A stretch of 64,000 nt of DNA from NCBI RefSeq assembly GCF_029428675.1, contig NZ_JAJNEL010000002.1, forward strand, positions 283,857-347,856, given 5' to 3'. Source of the DNA: Streptomyces sp. JH14 (GTDB taxonomy: Bacteria; Actinomycetota; Actinomycetes; Streptomycetales; Streptomycetaceae). Positions 18,185 through 26,823 of this stretch are shown piece by piece. Both the position numbers and the translations under genes were made by a program. The notes beneath the pieces were generated by a model that was not told the origin of the DNA, made no database searches, and saw nothing but the letters and a program-made list of their open reading frames with translations. Within the stretch, counting starts at the first letter, position 1; each line of letters starts with the position of its first letter.

Positions 18185-18615
18185 AATGGCCTTCCAGGTC
18201 GCGGGTGGTGGTGAGCGGGCCGCACATGGTGTGCGATCGGGCGTGGGTGCGGACGGGCCCGTGGGTGCGGCATCGGTGTGCACCCGATGACGGCAAAGGC
18301 GTGAGCCGCCGCCGTGTGGGGACGACGAGGGCACCCGGCAGGGTCCCGTCCGCGGTCCGGGCTACTGCACCTGGCCGGTGAAGATGGCCGTGCGGTACCA
18401 GCCGGAGCGGAGAGGGCGCGCACGCTGACGGAAGCGGAGCCGCCCTGCCGCGCCCGAGTCCGGAGCGAGCCGGCGCTGTGCGCGGCATCACAGCCTGGAC
18501 GCCAGACATACGTGAGTACGGGAGCCGTGGGCCGTGCCCCGCAGGTGGGACCCGTCCGGCGAGGGGCGTCGGCTGAGAAGGTCTCGGCGTCAAGGAACCC
18601 GCGCCGCAGGCCTGT
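18185..18615. other. Intergenic region without supported gene
   Basis: About 430 bases between the DndB-like stop and the RNase H-fold start, both minus strand. It contains short GC-rich open frames with no recognisable protein and no strong hairpin. It probably carries the RNase H-fold gene's promoter. Confidence 0.45.
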
Positions 18616-19848
18616 TCAGCTCCGCACCCCCCGGATCTTCCGGCCCAACTCGCTGTTCGGGTCGAGGAGCGCGCCCGCGACGCGGCCGCCGGAGTCCTTC
18701 ACGCCGCCACTGAAGTTGAGCCGGCCGGTGGAGCCGACGCTGGCGCAGACGCCGTCCCAGTAGACGGGTTCACGCTCCCAGCGGACGTCGGCGAGCAGAT
18801 GCTCGACCGTCTCGTAGTTCATGGCGTCGCCGGGGGCGCACCAGGGGGTGGCGCGGTGCAGCAGGAATCCGAGGCCCGCCATCACGGCCGGGGCGGTGAT
18901 CGCGCTGCGCCGGGCGAAGTCCGGGAAGTGGCCTCCGATCAGCCGGGACACCAGTCGGACGACGACCGTCTCCACCTCGTCGGCGTCGGTGTTGGGCGGC
19001 AGGTCGTCCGCCTGGACGTTGGCCGCCGAGTACTGCACACCCTTGCTGCCGAAGACGGTGGTGACGATCAGCGTCCGCAGCGCGGACAGGGTCACGACCT
19101 CCTTGTCGGTCCTGGTGAGGTGCCGCTTGCCGGCGTTGACCAGCTTGCCGAACGGCATCCGCTGACCGTTCGACTCGACCTCGAGCTTCTCGCCGACGAT
19201 GTAGGCGAGGCGGGTGGCGAGGTCGCGCTGGTCCATGGACATGGCCAGGTTCTTGGCGACGTCGATGCCCTTGACGTTGCGGTCGTAGAAGATCTGCCGC
19301 GCGTCTGCCGGGGAGATCCCCAGGTAGAGCTCGAAGGGGACACGGACCCGCAGGCTGAGCTCGGTGTAGGTGAGGCCGAAGGATTCCGGGTCCTGGTAGA
19401 TGTCGTGCCAGGCGGTCGTCTGGGTCTCGCCGTCAATGGCGATCACCATGGCGTCCGGGGCGACGGTCAGCGTCCGCAGGCCCGAGTCAGTGACCAGCTC
19501 GTCGCTCATCGCGGCGATCTCGCCCGCGTGCCAGAGCGTGATCGGGGGCGTGGACCATGCGGAGCCGTGCTTGCCAAGGATGCCGGCGGCTATGTACCCG
19601 GCGTAGTCCGGGATGTTCTTGCCCTTCTGGGACTTCAGCGTCCGCTGCACGGTCGCGCGCAGCTCGGCGTGCCGCCGGTCGTGCCCGGACGCGGCCTTGA
19701 GAGCGCGCGAGTCCTCCTCCTGACGCGGTGACGGAACGAGACGTACGAGCGTCGCAAGCGACATGGTTCCGATGACCGCGTCCTCGCGGAACGGCATGAC
19801 GGTGAGCGGGATTCCTTCCGGGTAGCCGCTCGGCATGGTCAGGCGCAT
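18616..19848 (-). CDS. DndB-like / DGQHR-type protein
   Basis: 410 residues. Near residue 140 the sequence VIAIDGETQTTAWHDIY matches the position and setting of the DGQHR motif of DndB and ParB/sulfiredoxin-like proteins (here DGETQ). The order of blocks (LYLGISPADARQIFYDRNVKG, then a long helical middle, then NFSGGVKDSGGRVAGA) also fits. DndB regulates phosphorothioate (Dnd) loci and can have ATPase activity. No dndC, D or E gene is visible here, so this is an orphan that may serve another modification system. The ATG at 19848 has GGGGGA upstream. It is divergent from the methylase-specificity gene across a 275-base spacer, a typical arrangement for a regulator. Confidence 0.65.
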   Translation of the reverse strand: MRLTMPSGYPEGIPLTVMPFREDAVIGTMSLATLVRLVPSPRQEEDSRALKAASGHDRRHAELRATVQRTLKSQKGKNIPDYAGYIAAGILGKHGSAWSTPPITLWHAGEIAAMSDELVTDSGLRTLTVAPDAMVIAIDGETQTTAWHDIYQDPESFGLTYTELSLRVRVPFELYLGISPADARQIFYDRNVKGIDVAKNLAMSMDQRDLATRLAYIVGEKLEVESNGQRMPFGKLVNAGKRHLTRTDKEVVTLSALRTLIVTTVFGSKGVQYSAANVQADDLPPNTDADEVETVVVRLVSRLIGGHFPDFARRSAITAPAVMAGLGFLLHRATPWCAPGDAMNYETVEHLLADVRWEREPVYWDGVCASVGSTGRLNFSGGVKDSGGRVAGALLDPNSELGRKIRGVRS

Positions 19849-20019
19849 GGGTGTCCCCCTGGGTGGTGGTCGATCGGCCGTCGCCTGGCTCCGAGGTTCC
19901 GCAGGTCCCTCGGCACCCCGCGAAGAGGGGTGGGGCAGCAAGGGGCTGGGCGCTCAGAGACACGGCTATGGCAGGAACTCACGCTTCACGCTCGTGAGCG
20001 CCACTCACCAGCGGAAGCA

Positions 20020-20043
20020 TTCACATGAAAACACAGACGTGAA
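20020..20043. repeat. Short inverted repeat in divergent promoter region
   Basis: TTCAC at 20020-20024 and GTGAA at 20039-20043 face each other in the gap between the DndB-like and methylase genes. They could be an operator half-site pair. The arms are only five bases, so this is weak. Confidence 0.25.
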
Positions 20044-20059
20044 AGCATTGTCCAACAGC

Positions 20060-20087
20060 TTGAGAGAGTTGACTCGTGCTGTAGGGT
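20060..20087 (+). promoter_or_regulatory. Candidate promoter for methylase-kinase-helicase module
   Basis: TTGAGA at 20060-20065 and TAGGGT at 20082-20087, separated by 16 bases, fit a housekeeping-type promoter. They lie 36 bases before the ATG of the methylase gene. AGGA at 20112-20115 is the ribosome site. Confidence 0.5.
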
Positions 20088-20123
20088 GTAACCACGTCCC
20101 CCATCGGAGCCAGGACCACACCC

Positions 20124-22286
20124 ATGTCGCAGCCAGTCGCACCATCTGCCCAGGTGACAGCCGCCGAGATCTCCCGCATCGCGGGGGTCACGCGCGCCAC
20201 GGTCAGCAACTGGCGCCGCCGGCACGAGGACTTCCCTGAGCCGTCCGGCGGCACGGAGAGCAGTCCGCTGTACGACCTGGAGTCCGTGCGTGCCTGGCTC
20301 GCCTCGCGCGGTCACGCCTCAGCGGCGACCCCGTCGGAGGAACTGCGGACGACCCTCCGCCTGCACGCGCATGGCAGTGGCGGTGGCGGTACATCGGATC
20401 TTCTGCTCCTCGTTCTCGCGGCGGCGGGGCGCTCGCCAGAGGAGCTGACGGCCGCCACGCAGTTGCCGGACGCCGACCTCGCCACACGCGCGCAGCGCGA
20501 CGCGGCGTCCACGGCCGACGCCGTGCCAGTCGCGGAAACGGTCCGCTTCGATACAGGCGACGCCGCGGTGCTGCGCGCGCTGTACGCGTGTGTACGCGAC
20601 GAGAGCGGTCAGGCCGCGCTGGGCGTGCTGGCGGAGCGGGAGCTGGAGGAGAGCGCCGCGTCCGGCGCGTACCAGACCCCCGCACCGCTCGCGGACCTGC
20701 TCGCCCGCCTGATCCCCGGATCCCCGGCCCGCGTCCTCGACCCGGCCTGCGGCAGCGGCACCCTCCTGGCGGCCGCCGCCCGCCGGGGCGCACGCGAGCT
20801 GTACGGCCAGGACACGCTTCCTGTGCAGGCCCGGCGCAGCGCCGTGAGCCTGATCCTGACGGCCCCGGAAGCTACGGTCACCGTGCACGCCGCCGACAGC
20901 CTCCGCGCGGACGCCTTCCCCGACCTGGTCGCCGACGCGGTGCTGTGCAATCCGCCGTTCGGCGTCCGGGACTGGGGTCACGACGAGCTCGCGTACGATC
21001 CGCGCTGGGCGTACGGCGTGCCGCCGCGCGCCGAGTCGGAGCTGGCCTGGGTACAGCACGCGCTCGCCCACCTGACACCTGGCGGTTACGCGGCCCTGCT
21101 CCTGCCGCCCGCCACGGCCGGCCGCGCGTCGGGCCGTCGCGTACGGGCGGAGCTGGTACGCAGCGGGGCCCTGCGCGCGGTGATCGCGCTGCCGGTCGGC
21201 GCGGCGGTGCCACTGCACGTCGGTCTGCAGATCTGGGTGCTGCAACGGCCCGAGCCAGGCGGTCCGGAGCGCAAGTCGGTGCTGTTCGTGGACACGGCGG
21301 CGGACGCGGCGACGGCCGCCGGGCGCGGTGGAACGGCGGTGTCCGCCCGGAGGCGGGGCCCGAGCCGGTCCGCCTCCCCGGACTGGGAGGGGATCACGGC
21401 GCGTGCCCTGGGTGCGTGGCGTGCGTTCACGGAGAGCCCGGACGCTTACGAGGGCGAACCCGGTGTCGCACACGCGGCCGGCGTGGTGGACCTGCTGGAC
21501 GACGTGGTGGATCTGACCCCGGCACGGCTCGTACGGACGTCACGGGCCGAGGTCGACCCGGCGGAGCTGTCGGTGGAGGCCGACGCCACACGCCGGAACC
21601 TCGCCGAGGCCGCGAAGTCCCTCGCGCGGACAGCGGGTCAGGAGGGCTGGAGCGCGGCGGGCGCCACGCCCCGCGAGTGGCGGACGGCTACGGCATCCGA
21701 CCTGTCGCGCGGTGGAGCGCTCACCCTGCTGCGCACGCTGCCCGACAGCGTGCGCAGCAGGGGACAAGCCGCGAGCGGCGGGGACGGGAGGCCCGAGACG
21801 CGGGCGGTGCTCACCGGCTCGGACATCGCGACCGGGTCAGGTCCTACGGGAGAGCCGATGGGGCTGTACGACGACACGGCACCCGTGATCGCTGTCGGGG
21901 ACGTCCTCGTGCGAACGGTCGCGAGCACGGACGGCCCCATGGCCCGGGTCGCGGGCGAGGAGGACGCCGGCGCACTGCCCGGCCCTCAGGTCCACCTCTT
22001 CCGGCCAGACCCGGCGCGCCTGGACGCCTGGTTCCTCGCCGGGTTCCTGGGCGCGGAGGAGAACATCGCGGGCGCGTCGACGGGCAGTACGGCGCTGACG
22101 GTCATCCCGGGCCGGCTGCGCGTGCCCCTGCTGCCGTTGCAGGAGCAGCGGCGGTACGGGGAGGCGTTCCGGCACGTGCACGCGCTCCGGGCGGAGGCGC
22201 AGCGGGCGACGCGGTTGGCGGAGGAGACGGCACGGCTGCTGTCGGGCGGACTCACGGGCGGCCAACTGCTGCCGCGCGGAACGTGA
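20124..22286 (+). CDS. N6-adenine DNA methyltransferase with HTH and specificity-like domains
   Basis: 720 residues. Residues about 10-65 form a helix-turn-helix (ISRIAGVTRATVSNWRRRH) of a type that reads DNA or senses its own promoter. Residues about 190-400 are the methylase: motif I VLDPACGSGTLL near 205-216 and catalytic NPPF near 277. The C-terminal third (from about 540) resembles a type I specificity half: LTGSDIATG, VGDVLVRTVASTDG and a final IPGRLRVPLLPLQEQ helix region. It is therefore an HsdM-HsdS-like fusion able to choose its own site and methylate adenine with S-adenosylmethionine. No restriction subunit is fused. It starts a plus-strand run with a kinase and two DISARM-like genes, and probably protects self DNA. 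Confidence 0.82.
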   Translation: MSQPVAPSAQVTAAEISRIAGVTRATVSNWRRRHEDFPEPSGGTESSPLYDLESVRAWLASRGHASAATPSEELRTTLRLHAHGSGGGGTSDLLLLVLAAAGRSPEELTAATQLPDADLATRAQRDAASTADAVPVAETVRFDTGDAAVLRALYACVRDESGQAALGVLAERELEESAASGAYQTPAPLADLLARLIPGSPARVLDPACGSGTLLAAAARRGARELYGQDTLPVQARRSAVSLILTAPEATVTVHAADSLRADAFPDLVADAVLCNPPFGVRDWGHDELAYDPRWAYGVPPRAESELAWVQHALAHLTPGGYAALLLPPATAGRASGRRVRAELVRSGALRAVIALPVGAAVPLHVGLQIWVLQRPEPGGPERKSVLFVDTAADAATAAGRGGTAVSARRRGPSRSASPDWEGITARALGAWRAFTESPDAYEGEPGVAHAAGVVDLLDDVVDLTPARLVRTSRAEVDPAELSVEADATRRNLAEAAKSLARTAGQEGWSAAGATPREWRTATASDLSRGGALTLLRTLPDSVRSRGQAASGGDGRPETRAVLTGSDIATGSGPTGEPMGLYDDTAPVIAVGDVLVRTVASTDGPMARVAGEEDAGALPGPQVHLFRPDPARLDAWFLAGFLGAEENIAGASTGSTALTVIPGRLRVPLLPLQEQRRYGEAFRHVHALRAEAQRATRLAEETARLLSGGLTGGQLLPRGT

Positions 22287-22519
22287 CCGCCCGCTCATCG
22301 CGCGAAAATTCGCTTTGCCGAGCAGCGGCCACACGAGGAGCGTCCGGACTGCGGCCAACCCACACTCAGCCGGAACTCTCCACACGTTCTCCACTCCAAG
22401 AGGTTGATATCTCCATCACGCAATCCCCGTTCCCCGCCCCGACCGCATCCACTACCGTGTCTCCAGGCGCGCATCACGGCTGATCAGACGCCCGCCACGA
22501 CCGAATTCTGAGGACACAC

Positions 22520-23779
22520 GTGCAGATCACGCCCCTGAACCCCGAGGACCCGTCCTCGCTGGGCGACTTCGAACTCCTCGGCCGGATCGGCCAGGGGGGC
22601 ATGGGCCAGGTCTTCCTGGGGGAGTCGCTCGGCGGTGAACCCGCCGCGGTGAAGGTGATCAAGCCCTCGATCGTGGATTCGGAGTCCCGCCAGCGGTTCG
22701 CGCAGGAGATCGAGGTGCTCAAGACCATCTGGGGCCCACGCATCGCGGCGTTCCTGGGAGCCGACGCGGAGGCGGAGCAACCCTGGCTGGCCACCGAGTA
22801 CGTGGACGGCCCGGACCTCGCCCGGCACGTCAAGACGCACGGACCGCTCCCGTCCGTCCTCACCGCCGCGCTCGGCGCGGTCCTCGCCGAGGCGCTGTCG
22901 GCCGTGCACACACAGGGCCTGCTCCACCGCGACCTCAAGCCCGCCAACATCCTGCTCGGGCCGAACGGCCCGAAGATCATCGACTTCGGCCTGGCCGCCT
23001 TCACCGAGTCGCACGTCTCCCTCACCGCTCCCCACCAGGTCGTCGGCACTCCTATCTGCATGGCTCCCGAGCAGGCCGCCGGCGTGAAGCCCCTGACGGC
23101 GGCCGTGGACGTGTACGCGCTGGGCGCGTTGCTCCTCTTCGCCGCGACGGGTCACTACCCGCACGAAGCGGCGACCCCTTACATGGTGTTCCACCTCGTC
23201 ACCGACCCCGGTACGGCCCCGGACCTGTCCGATGCGCCCGGCGAACTGCTGCCGCTCCTGACCGGCATGCTCGCCCAGGACGCCGGGGACCGGCCTTCGC
23301 TGACCGATGTGGTGCAGCAGTGCCGTTCGGTGATCGAGGCCCAGGGCATGAAGATCGCCCAGGCGCGTCGCAGGCTCACCGCGCACACCGCGGGACAACG
23401 GCAGAAGGCCGCGCCCACAGACCACTCCCCCACCCTCCCGTGGCCCACCCCCGCGAGCGACGCCCCGGACACGGACACCACCCCCGCCGCTCAGGACGTT
23501 CCGGCCCCGGCCCTCCCCGACTCACCCGCTCCCTCCCTGACCGTGGTCGAGACCGTCCCCGACATCGCCGACCCGGCGACTCGGGAGTCCCCCGACCCCA
23601 CGCCTCCCACCGCGGAGGATCCCTCCCCCGGCTCCCGCCGCGAGCAGCCGGCACCCGGCCACCCGCCCACGGCGTCCAGGCGACCCCGGGAAGGAACGCA
23701 CCCGCCGCGACACTCCGTGCAGGCTCGCAGGACGGCGGAACGCCTCCGAGCCGCGTACGCGGCGAGCGCTCCCTTCTGA
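22520..23779 (+). CDS. Cytosolic Ser/Thr protein kinase in DISARM-like module
   Basis: 419 residues from a GTG with GAGGA just upstream. The kinase domain covers residues about 15-275: glycine loop GRIGQGGMGQVFLG, AVKVI lysine, catalytic HRDLKPANILL near 137, DFGLA near 157, and an APE-like end APEQAA. The remaining 140 residues are Pro/Thr/Ser-rich and disordered. There is no membrane helix and no PASTA or other sensor domain, unlike the housekeeping PknB type. It lies between a methylase and an SNF2 helicase, all in one direction with gaps of about 230 and 140 bases, so it probably phosphorylates a partner in the same module. Kinases serve such roles in Pgl/BREX-like systems, but this is not PglW. 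Confidence 0.82.
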   Translation: MQITPLNPEDPSSLGDFELLGRIGQGGMGQVFLGESLGGEPAAVKVIKPSIVDSESRQRFAQEIEVLKTIWGPRIAAFLGADAEAEQPWLATEYVDGPDLARHVKTHGPLPSVLTAALGAVLAEALSAVHTQGLLHRDLKPANILLGPNGPKIIDFGLAAFTESHVSLTAPHQVVGTPICMAPEQAAGVKPLTAAVDVYALGALLLFAATGHYPHEAATPYMVFHLVTDPGTAPDLSDAPGELLPLLTGMLAQDAGDRPSLTDVVQQCRSVIEAQGMKIAQARRRLTAHTAGQRQKAAPTDHSPTLPWPTPASDAPDTDTTPAAQDVPAPALPDSPAPSLTVVETVPDIADPATRESPDPTPPTAEDPSPGSRREQPAPGHPPTASRRPREGTHPPRHSVQARRTAERLRAAYAASAPF

Positions 23780-23920
23780 GACCCGCACCCGGCCTGCCGC
23801 ACCGAGCCGAACGGCCGCTCCCCCCGTCCGCGCGTCCCGCCGCTTCGACGGTGACGCCACCGGACCACCCGTGACAGAACGCACCCACCCCACCGACACG
23901 ACCGCCCAGGAGGCACCCGC

Positions 23921-26800
23921 GTGACCGCCGACTTGAGCACCGCCCCCGCGACGAGCGGCGAGGACGCCCAGTTCCCGCCGGGCGCCCAGATACTCGTACG
24001 GGACGAGGTGTGGCTGGTGCGCAACGCGACGCGGACCGAGCACGACGGCGCCCGGATCGAAGCCGTCGGCGCCTCGGACTTCGTGCGCGACCAGGAAGCG
24101 GTGTTCTTCACCGGGCTGGACCGGATCGAACTGCTCGACCCGCGGCGGACCCACCTGGTGCGGGACGACTCGCCGAACTTCCGCCGCTCGCGCCTGTTCC
24201 TGGAGGCGGTCCTGCGCAAGACTCCGCTGCCGCAGGCCGAACGCGGCCTCGCCCTCGCGGACTCCTTCCTCCTGGACTCCCTCCCCTACCAGCAGCGCCC
24301 CGCGCAACTCGCCCTCTCGGGCCGCAACCTGCGCCCCCGCGTGCTCATCGCGGACGTCGTCGGTCTCGGTAAGACCCTGGAGATCGGCCTCACCCTCGCC
24401 GAGCTGGTCCGCCGCGGCCGCGGCGAGCGCATCCTCGTCGTCACCCCGCAGCACGTCCTGGAGCAGTTCCAGCACGAGCTGTGGACGCGGTTCGCTATCC
24501 CGCTGGTGCGCCTGGACTCGGTGGGCATCGAGCGGATCCAGCGGGAGATCCCCGCGGGCCGCAACCCGTTCACGTACTTCAGGCGCGTCATCGTCTCCAT
24601 CGACACCCTGAAGAACACCGACCAGTACAAGCACCACCTGGAGCGCATCACCTGGGACGCGGTCGTCATCGACGAGTCGCACAACCTCATCAACAAGGGC
24701 TCCCTGCGCAACCAGTTGGCCCGCACACTGGCCCCGCACACCGACGCCCTGCTGCTCGCCTCCGCGACCCCGCACAACGGCGACGCCCGCTCCTTCGCCG
24801 AGCTGATCTCCCTGCTCGACCCGGCCGCGATCCGCGACCCGGAGCACTACCGCGCCGAGGACATCAAGCACCTGTTCATCCGGCGCACCAAGGTCAGCCC
24901 CGAGGTGCGCGAACAGATGAAGGGCCAGTGGGCGGACCGCGGCCCCTCCCGCTCGATCCGGGTGACGGCCACGCCCGCCGAGGAGAAGGTCTTCGAGGAA
25001 CTGGCCGCCGTCTGGCTGCCGTCCGACGGTTCGAAGTCGGTCAGTGACGTCCCCCTGTTCCCGTACACGCTGCTGAAGTCCTTCCTCTCCTCCCACACAG
25101 CGCTGAAGGCCACGGTCACCACGCGCATCAAGACGCTGGAGAAGAAGGACACCCCGGAGGCGACGGCCGCCGAACGCACGGCCCTGCACCGGCTGCTGGA
25201 GCTGGCCTCCGGTATGGCGGAGACCGACTCGGGCAAGTTCGGTGCCCTGCTGGACCAGTTGAGGGAGATCGGGGTCGGGCCGAGGTCCGGCACCCGGGTC
25301 GTGGTCTTCTCCGAGCGGGTGCAGACCCTGGAGTGGCTGGCGCGGACCGTGCCGCAGGCCCTCGGCTTCAAGGGGAAGGCCGCCCAGGAGGCGGCCCGGG
25401 TCATGCACGGCGGCCTGTCGGACGAGCAGCAGATGCAGTGCGTGGAGGACTTCGGCCTCGCGGACACACCTGTGCGCATCCTCTTCACCGGCGACGTCGC
25501 CTCCGAGGGCGTCAACCTGCACCGCCAGTGCCACCAGCTCGTCCATTACGACGTGCCCTGGTCGCTCATCCGCATCGAGCAGCGCAACGGCCGTATCGAC
25601 CGCTACGGGCAGGCGCACCAGCCGCAGTTCAGGGCGCTGATCCTGACCAGCTCCGTCGACGGCGCCAAGGACGACACGCTCGTCGCGGAGCGCCTGCTGG
25701 AGCGCGAGGCCCAGGCCCACCAGTCGCTCGGCACGGCCGAGGCGGTCTCCGGCCTCTACCGGGCCGAGGCCGAGGAGAAGTCCCTCATCCAGGACCTGCT
25801 GCGGGGCCGCACCGTGGACGAGTCCCTGGACGCCGACCGCACCTCCGACACCGACGACGGCGTGGACGACTTCCTCGCCGACTTCTTCGGCGCCGTCAAC
25901 GACGAACCGGAGGAGGACACGGCCACCACTGACGCGGGCGACGGCACCGGGGCGGTGCCCAAGGCGCACGTGCCCCGGCTGTTCTCCTCCGCCCGCGAGT
26001 TCCTCGACGAGGCGCTGCGCGAGGTCTACCCGGACGCCCACGACCGGCTGGACCTGTCCGCCGACCCCGAGACCGGCCTGCTCTCCTTCGTCCCGCCCTC
26101 GGACCTGATCCACCGCCTCAAGGCGCTGCCCCCGGACTACGTCCGCGAGCAGGGCCTGCGCGACCGGCTGAAGGTCACCTTCAACCGGCGGCTCGCCGAC
26201 CACAGCCTGACGCGCGCCCGCGCCTCGGCCACCTCCAGCTGGCCCGACATCTCCCTGCTGACCGACCTGCACCCGGTCATGGAGTGGCTCACCGACAAGG
26301 TCCTGGTCCGCCTGGACCGCCAGGAGGCCCCGGTGCTGACCGCCGACGTGCCGGAGCCCACGTACCTCGTGCAGGGCATCTACTCCAACGCGCTCGGCCG
26401 CCCGACCGTCGTCAAGTGGATGGCGGTCACCACCGACGGCGAGGTCGACGACGACATGGTGGCGGTGCTGCGCCGCGCGAAGGTCGGCCCGACGATGGCG
26501 AACCCGGGCCTCGCCCACGACCCGGCCCGCCTCGCCGAGGCGATCCCCGGTGTCCTGGACACCGCGGAGGCATTCCTGGAACGGCACCGCGCCGCGTGGA
26601 ACGAACCGCTCAGGGCCCCCATCGAGGAGTACAAGACCCGCCTGGGCTCCTGGGAGCAGCCGACGCTGGCGAACGGCGCCGCCGCGCCCACCGGCACCCG
26701 CGAACGTCTCGCCTCCCTCGCGGACTCCCTCCTCACCACCGGCCGCCCGATGCTGCGGGTGCTCGCCGTCCTGGCCCCCGCCACCGCCCACGCCGCCTGA
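23921..26800 (+). CDS. SNF2-type helicase, DrmD-like
   Basis: 959 residues from a GTG preceded by AGGAGG at 23908-23913. Walker A is ADVVGLGKTLEIGL near residue 147, and the DEAH-type box is VVIDESHNLINKG near 249. Motifs V and VI are GDVASEGVNLHRQCHQLVHY and IRIEQRNGRIDRYGQ at about 525-563. This is the HepA/SNF2 layout of double-strand DNA translocases and matches DrmD, the extra helicase of class 1 DISARM. The following gene is a DrmMI-like methylase 23 bases on, as in class 1 DISARM. It would move along incoming DNA and help the other proteins tell unmodified DNA from self. The C-terminal 300 residues have no domain that I recognise. Confidence 0.85.
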   Translation: MTADLSTAPATSGEDAQFPPGAQILVRDEVWLVRNATRTEHDGARIEAVGASDFVRDQEAVFFTGLDRIELLDPRRTHLVRDDSPNFRRSRLFLEAVLRKTPLPQAERGLALADSFLLDSLPYQQRPAQLALSGRNLRPRVLIADVVGLGKTLEIGLTLAELVRRGRGERILVVTPQHVLEQFQHELWTRFAIPLVRLDSVGIERIQREIPAGRNPFTYFRRVIVSIDTLKNTDQYKHHLERITWDAVVIDESHNLINKGSLRNQLARTLAPHTDALLLASATPHNGDARSFAELISLLDPAAIRDPEHYRAEDIKHLFIRRTKVSPEVREQMKGQWADRGPSRSIRVTATPAEEKVFEELAAVWLPSDGSKSVSDVPLFPYTLLKSFLSSHTALKATVTTRIKTLEKKDTPEATAAERTALHRLLELASGMAETDSGKFGALLDQLREIGVGPRSGTRVVVFSERVQTLEWLARTVPQALGFKGKAAQEAARVMHGGLSDEQQMQCVEDFGLADTPVRILFTGDVASEGVNLHRQCHQLVHYDVPWSLIRIEQRNGRIDRYGQAHQPQFRALILTSSVDGAKDDTLVAERLLEREAQAHQSLGTAEAVSGLYRAEAEEKSLIQDLLRGRTVDESLDADRTSDTDDGVDDFLADFFGAVNDEPEEDTATTDAGDGTGAVPKAHVPRLFSSAREFLDEALREVYPDAHDRLDLSADPETGLLSFVPPSDLIHRLKALPPDYVREQGLRDRLKVTFNRRLADHSLTRARASATSSWPDISLLTDLHPVMEWLTDKVLVRLDRQEAPVLTADVPEPTYLVQGIYSNALGRPTVVKWMAVTTDGEVDDDMVAVLRRAKVGPTMANPGLAHDPARLAEAIPGVLDTAEAFLERHRAAWNEPLRAPIEEYKTRLGSWEQPTLANGAAAPTGTRERLASLADSLLTTGRPMLRVLAVLAPATAHAA

Positions 26801-26823
26801 CCGACCCGCAGAGGTTCACGAAG

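Noticed and set aside
23522..26791. A 1089-codon minus-strand frame opposite the DrmD-like gene
   Set aside because: Composition is Gly/Val/Arg/Asp-rich antisense of the helicase, with no recognisable motifs; treated as a shadow.
26284..26823. Upstream extension of the DrmMI-like frame
   Set aside because: It overlaps the end of the DrmD-like gene and reads as Arg/Pro/Gly-rich text; the ATG at 26824 has a ribosome site and a normal gap.
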